Assembly: GCF_946479885.1 (NCBI RefSeq)
Contig: NZ_CAMLHM010000097.1
Span: forward strand, 1-6,037
Length of the DNA: 6,037 nucleotides
Direction of reading: 5' to 3'
Origin: an uncultured Devosia sp.
GTDB lineage: Bacteria > Pseudomonadota > Alphaproteobacteria > Rhizobiales > Devosiaceae
Below are positions 1-5,999 of the stretch, in pieces. The notes under the pieces were generated by a model. It saw nothing but the letters and a program-made list of their open reading frames with translations, was not told the origin of the DNA and did not search any database. Every line of letters starts with the position of its first letter. Position 1 is the first letter of the stretch. The position numbers and the translations under genes were made by a program.

Positions 1-305
<305 letters not shown>

Positions 306-317
306 GGAAGGCTCCGG

Positions 318-1991
318 CTATTCCGAGACCGTCTTCGGTTCGAGGACGGCGTTGGGACGCAGGCGGCTCTCGTCGAGCTCGCCCTTGGTTTCGAGGATGG
401 GATAAGCGACCGAGGCCAGATGCGCGGTGATGCGCTTGAGATCGCGCAGCGTATCGAGATGCAGCGAGCTGGTTTCGACCGAAGCCGGCACGCGTTCGCG
501 GACGCGCTGGATATGCGCCTTGGCTGAGCGGGCCTCGAGCTGGCGGACCTCGACCTTGGCCGCCACCAGCTGGCGGGCCAGTTGGGGATCGCCGGTCATG
601 AACACGGTCTGGCTCAACTGCATGTTGGTGATGGTCTTTTCGTAGAGCGCGACGATTTCCGCCAGGCCATCGGCGGAGAATTTGAGCTGGCGCTTGGCAA
701 TCTTGCCGGCAACATCGCACAGGCCGCCCTCGACGATATCGCCGATATGCTCAAGATTTATGGCAAAGCTCATGATCTCGGCGGAGCGGGCCGCATCGTC
801 GGCATCGAGTTCGGTCTGGTCCAGGCGGGTCAGGTAGAGCTTTATGGCCTGGTGCAGGGCATCGACATCGTCGTCGAGCATCGAGACGTCGCTGCGCGTG
901 GCGGGGCCGGGCTTGCGCAGCGCATCGAGGCTGCCGCGCAGCATGCGCAGCACGATATCGCTGACGCGCAGCGTTTCGCGCTGGGCGGCGGCGAGCGCGA
1001 TGGTGGGCGTATCGAGCACGCTGTCATCGAGATAATTGGTGCCCCGTTCGGGCGTAGCCGGCCTGGGCACGGCCAAGGCCGCGAGCTTGCCGATGGGCCC
1101 CAGTATGGGAAGGAACAGGACGAGCAGCACCAGGCTGAAACCGATATGGGCGGCGATGGCGAGGCTGTCGGCGTTGGGAAGTATTGCCTGCAGCAGGTTG
1201 GCTGCGGGCACGGCGAAGATGGTCAGGACGATGGCGCCGATGGCCCGGACGACGAGATTGGCCAGCGTCAGCCGCCGCGCTTCGACGCCCTCATGCAGCA
1301 CCGCCAGGAATGGCGGAATGGCGCCACCGAGATTGGCGCCGGCAACCAGCGTCACCGCGAGCGGCGGCGAAACGATGCCGGCCGAGGCCAGCAGTGCCAC
1401 GAACAGCACGACGGCGAGGCTCGACGAGGCGACGAGCGCCAGAACTGCCGCCAGGATAAGCGCAAAGGCCGGCGCATCGCCGAGACCTCTGAGGATGGCG
1501 ATCATCACCTCGGATTCGCGCAGCGGACCGGTGACGGTGCCGACCAGCTGCAGCGCCAGCAGCATCAGGCCCAGGCCCAGAATGGCGCGGCCGATACCCT
1601 TGCCACGGGAATATTTGCTGAGCTGGAACACGGTGACGCCCACCAGGATCATGGCGGAGGCAAACCAGTGCACATCGAGCGACAGGACCACCGCCGCGAT
1701 GGCGGTGCCCACATTGGCGCCCAGCATCACGGCCTGCGCCATGCGCGGATTGATGGCGCCGTTGCTGGCAAAGGACGCCGTGATGACGGCAGTGGCGGTG
1801 CTCGATTGCAGCGCCAGCGTGGCCATGATTCCCGAGAGGACTGCGGCAAAACGATTGCCGGTGCCCTTGGCAATCCACAGGCGCAACGACGCCCCAAAGG
1901 CCCGCATGACGCCGGTCTTGATCATCCGCAAGCCCCAGAGCAGCAGAGCCCCGGCTCCCAGCAGGTTGATCAATTGAATCGTGGAATGCAT
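318..1991 (-). CDS. Na/Pi cotransporter family protein with C-terminal PhoU-like domain
   Basis: This 557-residue inner-membrane protein has the NptA/YjbB-type architecture: two inverted-topology Na/Pi repeats followed by a cytoplasmic PhoU-like helical domain. Repeat one shows QSSTATAV at 62-69 and GANVGTAI at 91-98. Repeat two shows ASSSLAVV at 188-195 and GANLGGAI at 218-225. Hydrophobic helices fill roughly residues 5-305. From about 330 the sequence is charged and helical, with a PhoU-style EHIGDI at 414-419. The family couples Na+ to phosphate movement; YjbB-type members have been linked to phosphate export, so direction cannot be read from sequence. The second repeat lacks the Gln of the QSS motif, which may be a subfamily trait. 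The ATG at 1991 is preceded by a GGGA about 5 bases away and starts the first membrane helix without a long tail, so I keep it. The gene is transcribed left, overlaps nothing, and leads directly into the phosphatase gene. It is divergent from the HAD-fusion gene. Confidence 0.93.
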   Translation of the reverse strand: MHSTIQLINLLGAGALLLWGLRMIKTGVMRAFGASLRLWIAKGTGNRFAAVLSGIMATLALQSSTATAVITASFASNGAINPRMAQAVMLGANVGTAIAAVVLSLDVHWFASAMILVGVTVFQLSKYSRGKGIGRAILGLGLMLLALQLVGTVTGPLRESEVMIAILRGLGDAPAFALILAAVLALVASSSLAVVLFVALLASAGIVSPPLAVTLVAGANLGGAIPPFLAVLHEGVEARRLTLANLVVRAIGAIVLTIFAVPAANLLQAILPNADSLAIAAHIGFSLVLLVLFLPILGPIGKLAALAVPRPATPERGTNYLDDSVLDTPTIALAAAQRETLRVSDIVLRMLRGSLDALRKPGPATRSDVSMLDDDVDALHQAIKLYLTRLDQTELDADDAARSAEIMSFAINLEHIGDIVEGGLCDVAGKIAKRQLKFSADGLAEIVALYEKTITNMQLSQTVFMTGDPQLARQLVAAKVEVRQLEARSAKAHIQRVRERVPASVETSSLHLDTLRDLKRITAHLASVAYPILETKGELDESRLRPNAVLEPKTVSE

Positions 1992-2012
1992 GTTCCCTTT
2001 CCGAGTCTAGGC

Positions 2013-2037
2013 GGAACAGACACTGTACGCCTGTTCC
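2013..2037. promoter_or_regulatory. Perfect inverted repeat GGAACAG-N11-CTGTTCC, candidate operator
   Basis: The left arm GGAACAG is at 2013-2019 and the right arm CTGTTCC at 2031-2037; they are exact reverse complements separated by 11 bases. Arm centres are 18 bases apart, close to two helical turns, as expected for a dimeric regulator. The element covers the -10 hexamer and part of the spacer of the proposed leftward promoter, so a bound protein would probably repress. It is not a LexA site of either common type (GTTC-N7-GTTC or GAAC-N4-GTTC). The cognate regulator is not identifiable here. Confidence 0.4.
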
Positions 2038-2049
2038 CTGATCTGTCGA
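2022..2049 (-). promoter_or_regulatory. Probable sigma70-type promoter of the Na/Pi transporter-phosphatase unit
   Basis: On the minus strand, TCGACA (2049-2044, five of six to TTGACA) is followed after 16 bases by TACAGT (2027-2022, four of six to TATAAT). Transcription would begin near 2015, giving a leader of roughly 25 bases that contains the GGGA ribosome site before the ATG at 1991. The spacing and position suit the transporter gene, but there is no experimental support and alphaproteobacterial promoters vary widely. Confidence 0.45.
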
Positions 2050-2110
2050 CCGAATTTACGAGGCGGCCGACCCCGGCGGCCAGTCCGCGCTATCGTTCGA
2101 CCAAGACTAC

Positions 2111-3403
2111 ATGCTGAAAGCGACCAAAAGAATGAAGACTGCCGTTTCAGACTTCGATGAATCCTCTACCAACCGGCCGGTCACAGCCGCGGATATCACA
2201 TTGGCACGGCGCCTGGCGCCGGCAGTGCTGTTCGGCGACAACGAACCGTTCCTGCCCAGTCATGTCGGCATATCGGTGCTGGATGCGCCCGGCCGCTCGC
2301 CATCGAGCCGGCTGGAGATCGAGTTTGAGGCCGGAGTCGCCAAGGTCATCGAATATGCCATCTGGTGGGACTGGGACATCCAGCACCTCTATGAGCTCGA
2401 GCATATCTGGCTCAAGCTCGATGCGGCCGACAACGTGGTGGGGGTGGAGGCCAGCGCGCATGGCGGCAAGTTCGCCATGACGTCCGCCAATGGCGGGCTG
2501 CCGCTGCAAGATGGACGCGTGACCCTGGTATCGACACCAGGCAAGCACGCCTTCACGGCAACGCCAGAGGAGCAGGGCAAGACCAGTGAACTAGCAGCGA
2601 TATGCTGCCAGGAGCTGGCGGGCCGCGACGGCGTGCTGATCAACGACATGTTCCGCCCTGCCCTTGCCGAGGTGACGGCCGAGGACCACCGGGCGGTCAA
2701 GCGCTACCTGCAGGCGCGCGCGTTCCTGCCGACCTTCAGCTTCCACCAGCGTTTCGAACTGGCGAGCGCCGAATTCCTGAGCTGGGACAACCTGGCCGCG
2801 TGGATTCCTGGACGGGTCAAGGCGGTGCTGGCGCAGGTGCGGCAGGAGCAGCCTTTGCTCAAGGCCGTGTTCCTCGACAGCGGCGACACGATGGTCAACG
2901 AGGCGAGCGAGCGGTTGGACGCCGACGGCTATGTGATCGAAGCGGCCCTCATCCCCGGTGCCCTCGAAATGGTGCGCGCGCTGGCCAGCGAGGGCTACCG
3001 GATTGCCCTCGTCGCCGATGGCAGGGTGCGCAGCTTCGAGACGATATTGGGGGGCCACGGCATCGCGCCGCATTTCCACGCCCAGGTGATTTCGGAAACG
3101 GCCGGCTGCGAGAAGCCCGACCGACGCATGTTCGAGCTGGCCATGACCGCGCTGGGCCTGGGCCCCGATGACGCCGCTGATATCGTGATGGTGGGCAACC
3201 ATCTGGAGCGCGACATTGGCGGGGCCAACAGGCTGGGGATCATCAGCATCTGGCAGAACTGGTCGAAGAAACGCAGCCATATTCCGGCCGCGGCGCATGA
3301 AGTGCCCCGCTATACCATCCGCTCGCCAGGCGAATTGCCGGGCCTGTTGGCAGATATCGAGCGGCAGATGGCACAGGCCAGATTGAACCCGACATTGGGT
3401 TGA
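2111..3403 (+). CDS. Two-domain protein: unusual N-terminal module fused to a HAD-superfamily hydrolase domain
   Basis: This is a 430-residue soluble protein with no signal peptide. Residues about 30-210 form a Trp- and acid-rich module; its core is EYAIWWDWDIQHLYELEH (81-98) followed by EASAHGGKF (113-121), a pattern reminiscent of Vps62/DUF946-type domains, though this is only a resemblance. Residues about 248-415 are a HAD domain: motif I DSGDT (256-260, nucleophile D256), motif II region VADG (301-304), Lys in CEKPDRRMFE (K335), and motif IV VGNHLERDIGGANRLG (361-376). The usual second Asp of motif I is Gly258, motif II has Ala302 where Ser/Thr is typical, and motif IV has Asn363 where Asp is typical. 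It is therefore HAD-like, but ordinary phosphatase chemistry cannot be assumed. I recall similar two-domain proteins annotated simply as HAD hydrolases in other bacteria. The start is uncertain: neither ATG 2111 nor ATG 2132 (codon 8) has a clear ribosome site. A weak -10-like TATCGT is at 2091-2096. Confidence 0.8.
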   Translation: MLKATKRMKTAVSDFDESSTNRPVTAADITLARRLAPAVLFGDNEPFLPSHVGISVLDAPGRSPSSRLEIEFEAGVAKVIEYAIWWDWDIQHLYELEHIWLKLDAADNVVGVEASAHGGKFAMTSANGGLPLQDGRVTLVSTPGKHAFTATPEEQGKTSELAAICCQELAGRDGVLINDMFRPALAEVTAEDHRAVKRYLQARAFLPTFSFHQRFELASAEFLSWDNLAAWIPGRVKAVLAQVRQEQPLLKAVFLDSGDTMVNEASERLDADGYVIEAALIPGALEMVRALASEGYRIALVADGRVRSFETILGGHGIAPHFHAQVISETAGCEKPDRRMFELAMTALGLGPDDAADIVMVGNHLERDIGGANRLGIISIWQNWSKKRSHIPAAAHEVPRYTIRSPGELPGLLADIERQMAQARLNPTLG

Positions 3404-3430
3404 CCTGTCCGCGCCGAATGCCCCCGGGAC

Positions 3431-3460
3431 TTGACGGCGCGCTGCATTTGTTCCCTTTAT
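3431..3460 (+). promoter_or_regulatory. dinB promoter (-35 TTGACG, -10 CTTTAT)
   Basis: TTGACG at 3431-3436 matches the -35 consensus at five of six positions. Eighteen bases on, CTTTAT at 3455-3460 is a plausible alphaproteobacterial -10. Transcription would start near 3467, giving a leader of about 24 bases before the TTG at 3491. The -35 hexamer coincides with the first codon of the longest possible dinB reading frame, which argues against that start. The -10 region lies inside the LexA box, as expected for an SOS-repressed promoter. Confidence 0.6.
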
Positions 3461-3464
3461 GTTC
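3450..3464 (+). promoter_or_regulatory. LexA operator (SOS box), GTTC-N7-GTTC
   Basis: Two GTTC half-sites at 3450-3453 and 3461-3464 are separated by exactly seven bases (CCTTTAT). This direct-repeat form is the established alphaproteobacterial LexA target. It sits on the -10 region of the promoter directly upstream of a Y-family polymerase gene, a classic SOS target. Motif, AT-rich spacer and location together make this a confident call. Confidence 0.85.
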
Positions 3465-3490
3465 TCTCATTGAGCGGAACAGGTGCGGGC

Positions 3491-4735
3491 TTGGCCGAGG
3501 CGACGATCCTTCACGCGGATCTCGACGCGTTCTACGCGTCGGTCGAGCAATTGCTCGATCCGGCCCTGCGCGGCAAAGCCATCGCGGTGGGTGGCGGCGT
3601 GGTGCTGGCCGCGTCCTATGAGGCCAGGGCATTCGGAGTGCGCGGCGGCATGCCCGGCCGAAGGGCAAAGGAACTGTGCCCGCATCTGCTGTTTGTCGGC
3701 GGGCATTTCAGCGAGTACCAGCGGCTGGGCGATGCGGCCATTGCCATCCTGGGAGACTATACGCCGCTGGTGGAGCGCATTTCGATCGACGAGGCCTTCG
3801 CCGACGTGGCCGGCACGGCACATCTGTTCGGGCCACCGGCCGAGATCGCCCAGACCATCCGCCGGCGGGTGCGCGCAGAAATCGGACTGCCCATTTCGAT
3901 CGGGGTGGCGCGGACCAAGCACCTGGCCAAGATCGGCTCGCAGGTGGCCAAGCCCGATGGGTTGGTGGTGATCGACCCGGCGCGAGAAATGGCGTTCCTG
4001 CATGACCTGCCCGTTGACCTGATGTGGGGCGTGGGGCCGGTGACCAGCGCCAAGCTGGCCGAAGCCGGCATCCGCACCATCGGGCAGCTGGCGGATATGC
4101 CGGGGCAATCGCTGGAACGGCTGGTGGGTCAGGCCGCCGGACAGAAGCTGGCCGCGCTGGCCTGGAACCGGGACCCGCGGGTTATCGAAACGCGTCGCCG
4201 CGCCCGCTCGGCCGGTGCGCAATCGGCGCTGGGCCGCAAGCCATTCGAGGAATGGGTGTTTCGCCCGACATTGCGGCTCCTGGCCGATCGCATCGGTTCG
4301 CGGCTGCGCAACAAGTCGTTATCGGGCCGAACGGTAACGGCGCGGGTACGCTTTGCCGATCTGCGCGCCGTCACTCGCTCCGTGACGCTGCCCGCCGCCG
4401 TGGCGGCAACGGCGATCCTGGCGGAAGTGGCGGAGGATCTGGTGCGCAGCGTCCGGCGGGACTTTCCGCAGGAGCGGTTTATCTCGCTGCTTGGCATTTC
4501 CGTGTCGCATCTGGCGCTGGTCGAGGGCATGCAACTCGAGTTTGGTCTCGGGCTGGCCGACGAACCGCGGCGGCCCGGTGCCCGGCGTGGTGCTGCGCGC
4601 TGGCAGGCTGACCGCGCCATGGATGAAGTGCGTGGCCGGTTTGGCTGGGAGGCGATCGGCTATGGTTCAGTGGTGCTGGAGGCGCCGGGTGCCGTGCCGG
4701 ATGCGTTCAGGGAGCTGGCCGAAAAGGAATTGTGA
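3491..4735 (+). CDS. dinB: DNA polymerase IV (Y-family translesion polymerase DinB)
   Basis: This 414-residue Y-family polymerase extends primers past damaged template bases with low fidelity and no proofreading. Numbering from the TTG at 3491, the palm/finger motif HADLDAFYASVE (8-19) gives metal ligands D10 and D12 and the steric-gate residue Y15. SYEARAFGVRGGMP follows at 42-55, and the second catalytic pair D100-E101 sits in ERISIDEAF (95-103). SIGVARTKHLAKIGSQVAKPDG marks the thumb region, WGVGPVTSAKL is the helix-hairpin-helix, and the little finger follows. QLEFGL at 348-353 may be a degenerate sliding-clamp-binding motif, followed by a basic RPGARRGAARW tail. I prefer TTG 3491 because an AGG lies 7 bases upstream, the conserved core begins within eight residues, and the longer frame from 3431 would start inside the -35 box and cross the LexA site. 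Expression is probably SOS-induced and independent of the HAD gene ending at 3403. Confidence 0.94.
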   Translation: MAEATILHADLDAFYASVEQLLDPALRGKAIAVGGGVVLAASYEARAFGVRGGMPGRRAKELCPHLLFVGGHFSEYQRLGDAAIAILGDYTPLVERISIDEAFADVAGTAHLFGPPAEIAQTIRRRVRAEIGLPISIGVARTKHLAKIGSQVAKPDGLVVIDPAREMAFLHDLPVDLMWGVGPVTSAKLAEAGIRTIGQLADMPGQSLERLVGQAAGQKLAALAWNRDPRVIETRRRARSAGAQSALGRKPFEEWVFRPTLRLLADRIGSRLRNKSLSGRTVTARVRFADLRAVTRSVTLPAAVAATAILAEVAEDLVRSVRRDFPQERFISLLGISVSHLALVEGMQLEFGLGLADEPRRPGARRGAARWQADRAMDEVRGRFGWEAIGYGSVVLEAPGAVPDAFRELAEKEL

Positions 4736-4753
4736 GCGTCGCGACCTTGCCGG

Positions 4754-4789
4754 CAAAAAAATCCCCCGGCCGTGTGCATCAGCCGGGGG
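4754..4789 (-). terminator. Strong intrinsic terminator in the leftward direction, just after dinB
   Basis: An exact 8-bp stem (CCCCCGGC at 4763-4770, GCCGGGGG at 4782-4789) encloses an 11-base loop. Read leftward, it is followed by ATTTTTTT (4762-4755), the textbook T-tract. Read rightward, the stem is followed only by TCAAATACGGG, so it is a poor factor-independent terminator for dinB, although the hairpin may still protect or help end that mRNA. No leftward gene lies in the 200 bases upstream of it, which makes its client uncertain: either readthrough from pilZ or an unannotated small RNA. Confidence 0.75.
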
Positions 4790-4962
4790 TCAAATACGGG
4801 AAGTCTGGAGGTCGCAGGGGCAAGCCTGCTGTCCTTCAACGCCCGGCCCGGCGAATGGTTCGCCGCTGACGACGTTGTGATCGGCGACTCCACGGCCCGG
4901 CCGATCGGCGCAAATGTCCTAAAATGCGAGTTTTCTAACTTTCTGGTGCTTAGCGCATTGCT
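4790..4962. other. Structured non-coding stretch between dinB and the secreted-protein gene
   Basis: No convincing gene is seen here on either strand. It contains several short inverted repeats: GCAGG/CCTGC (4814-4818 with 4825-4829), GGCGAA-TGG-TTCGCC (4850-4864), and GATCGG/CCGATC (4879-4884 with 4901-4906). It ends in an AT-rich patch at 4919-4943, including TAAAAT at 4920-4925. These hairpins would lie directly upstream of the leftward terminator and so could be the body of a minus-strand small RNA. I could not find a confident promoter for such an RNA, and the AT-rich patch may instead serve the rightward secreted-protein gene. Confidence 0.3.
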
Positions 4963-4977
4963 GTGAGCATGGAAGCG

Positions 4978-4983
4978 AGGAGA
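4978..4983 (+). promoter_or_regulatory. Shine-Dalgarno AGGAGA fixing the start at ATG 4990
   Basis: AGGAGA is followed after six bases by ATG at 4990, an ideal arrangement. It argues against the in-frame GTG at 4963, which would place nine extra residues, including two Arg, before the signal peptide and lacks a ribosome site of its own. Confidence 0.8.
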
Positions 4984-4989
4984 TTTCCC

Positions 4990-5535
4990 ATGCGCGTGCT
5001 GCTTGCCCTGTTGATAACGGCCATCCTGCAGGTCCCCGCCTGGGCTGGTGGCGGTGGGTGGGCCTTCTCGATACGCGACACGGCGGTGGGGCCGCTCTGC
5101 GTCGCCGCCACCGAGCAGAACGGGGTCACCGTCGGCTTCTACGGCGTGCCGCTGGGCCCGACCTATGCCTTCGTCAAGGGCGTGAACCTGCCGCGCAATG
5201 CCCGATCCACCTGGCAGGTAGCCGGCTACGAGTGGCGCCAGTTCACTGGCGCCGTCGACAGCTATAACGGCTTCCACATCTATCCCGGCATCCGGCCGCA
5301 TTTTCTCGAGGAAGTGGCAGCCGGATCGCGGCTCGATCTCTACCTCCACGATGCGGGCCTGGCCGGCAATGCGCCCTTGACCGGAACGCTCGGCCTGTCG
5401 CTGCGCGGCTCGTCGCGCTCGATAGCATCGCTGCTCGAATGCCAGGCCGGGCACTATTACCAACCGGCCTATCGCGCCCTGGTGGTGGTCGAGGCCTGGT
5501 ATGCCCTGCCGCTGCCGCCGGCCCTGCCCTACTAA
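4990..5535 (+). CDS. Small secreted (periplasmic) protein of unknown function
   Basis: This 181-residue protein begins with a clear Sec signal peptide: MR, a hydrophobic run (residues 3-15), and a likely signal peptidase I site AWA|G after residue 19. The mature part (about 162 residues) is rich in aromatic and small residues, with YEWRQFTGAVDSYNGFHIYPG at 80-100. Only two Cys remain, C37 near the mature N-terminus and C151 after the segment LRGSSRSIASLLE. They could form one disulphide in the periplasm, bringing the ends of the domain together. The tail is Pro-rich (ALPLPPALPY). The GSS...LLEC ending resembles what is seen in various small alphaproteobacterial periplasmic proteins, but I cannot name a family and assign no function. 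Start choice rests on AGGAGA six bases upstream. It faces the PilZ gene tail-to-tail with 12 bases between stops and no terminator visible there. Confidence 0.8.
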   Translation: MRVLLALLITAILQVPAWAGGGGWAFSIRDTAVGPLCVAATEQNGVTVGFYGVPLGPTYAFVKGVNLPRNARSTWQVAGYEWRQFTGAVDSYNGFHIYPGIRPHFLEEVAAGSRLDLYLHDAGLAGNAPLTGTLGLSLRGSSRSIASLLECQAGHYYQPAYRALVVVEAWYALPLPPALPY

Positions 5536-5547
5536 CCCTGCGCGGGC

Positions 5548-5802
5548 CTAAGTCTCGAATTGCAGGCCGACGCGCATCCCGTCGCGCCAGACGATCCGGC
5601 AGGGTTGCATGCGGTGATCGGGCATCAGCATGTAGAAGCTGTCCGGCAATTGGTGATTGGGCGGTACCTCGACCCGCGCCCCCAGCGCCGTCATGTTGAG
5701 AACCGCGCCGTCAAAGCGGGTTACGCCGCCATCGGTGACGATGGTTGCTTCCAAGTGGACCGCCTCGCGCGGCAATGCCCTGCGTTCATTCATGATGACC
5801 AT
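5548..5802 (-). CDS. Single-domain PilZ protein (putative c-di-GMP-binding)
   Basis: From ATG 5802 this is an 84-residue protein; from the alternative ATG 5793 it is 81. It is essentially a bare PilZ domain, the family that binds cyclic di-GMP and relays it to motility, polysaccharide or other outputs. Numbered from 5793, the first ligand motif is R5-ALP-R9 within NERRALPRE. The second is NMTALG at 33-38, where the usual (D/N)xSxxG has Thr for Ser. The domain ends with the typical IVWRDGMRVGLQFE strand pair. A longer frame exists back to TTG 5886, but 5803-5886 uses codons rare in its neighbours (TTA, GTA, ACA, TGT, TCA), so I judge it non-coding. Neither ATG has a good ribosome site; TACAAT at 5806-5801 may be a -10 giving a near-leaderless mRNA beginning at ATG 5793. 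No partner effector is encoded nearby. Confidence 0.82.
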   Translation of the reverse strand: MVIMNERRALPREAVHLEATIVTDGGVTRFDGAVLNMTALGARVEVPPNHQLPDSFYMLMPDHRMQPCRIVWRDGMRVGLQFET

Positions 5803-5961
5803 TGTAGGGGCTGAAGCCTGCCCACATGTTGGTACGGTCGCTAAAGCTTTATCGAACTGCGACGGCGGCATGCGAAACCCGGACAAGCTCGGTCATCTCA
5901 GCGTCCAGGCACCGCAGCAGTGACGGGTCCGACGTAGCGCCATGGCGCGACGGATCGCGAG

Positions 5962-5990
5962 TTGCGCAACACCGGTCGCAGTGCTAGGAG
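5962..5990 (+). promoter_or_regulatory. Possible tRNA promoter (TTGCGC-N17-TAGGAG)
   Basis: TTGCGC at 5962-5967, inside the perfect palindrome GTTGCGCAAC, is followed 17 bases later by TAGGAG at 5985-5990. Each hexamer is only a partial consensus match. The position is right: initiation would fall near 5997, immediately before the mature tRNA 5' end at 6000. Confidence 0.3.
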
Positions 5991-5999
5991 GCGGCACGT

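Noticed and set aside
1992..2006. GTTCCCTTTCCGAGT as a second LexA box
   Set aside because: The first half-site fits, but the base block seven positions later is GAGT, not GTTC; the word is also the transporter's ribosome site on the other strand.
582..2117. A 511-codon open frame on the plus strand across the transporter gene
   Set aside because: It is antisense to a gene with clear family motifs, its product is a low-complexity mix of Gly, Asp, His and Gln without any recognisable domain, and such frames are expected opposite GC-biased genes.
3431..3490. Extra 20 N-terminal codons for dinB starting at TTG 3431
   Set aside because: This segment is the -35/-10 promoter and LexA box; the conserved polymerase core begins just after TTG 3491.
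4921..4934. AAAATGCGAGTTTT as a possible operator before the secreted-protein gene
   Set aside because: The inverted arms are only four A/T bases long with no inner pairing, so this is expected by chance in an AT-rich patch.
4763..4962. 4.5S (SRP), 6S, tmRNA or RNase P RNA in the structured gap
   Set aside because: I looked for their conserved core sequences on both strands and found none; only a generic small-RNA possibility remains.
4772..4966. A 64-codon plus-strand frame in the gap after dinB
   Set aside because: It starts inside the loop of the terminator hairpin, has no ribosome site, and its product resembles nothing I recognise.
4660..5463. A 267-codon minus-strand open frame spanning the dinB end, the gap and the secreted-protein gene
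   Set aside because: It crosses a strong terminator that faces its own direction of travel, shows no domain, and is antisense to genes with better evidence (signal peptide and ribosome site).
5536..5546. CCCTGCGCGGG as a bidirectional terminator between the convergent genes
   Set aside because: The stem is only three base pairs and neither side has a T-tract.
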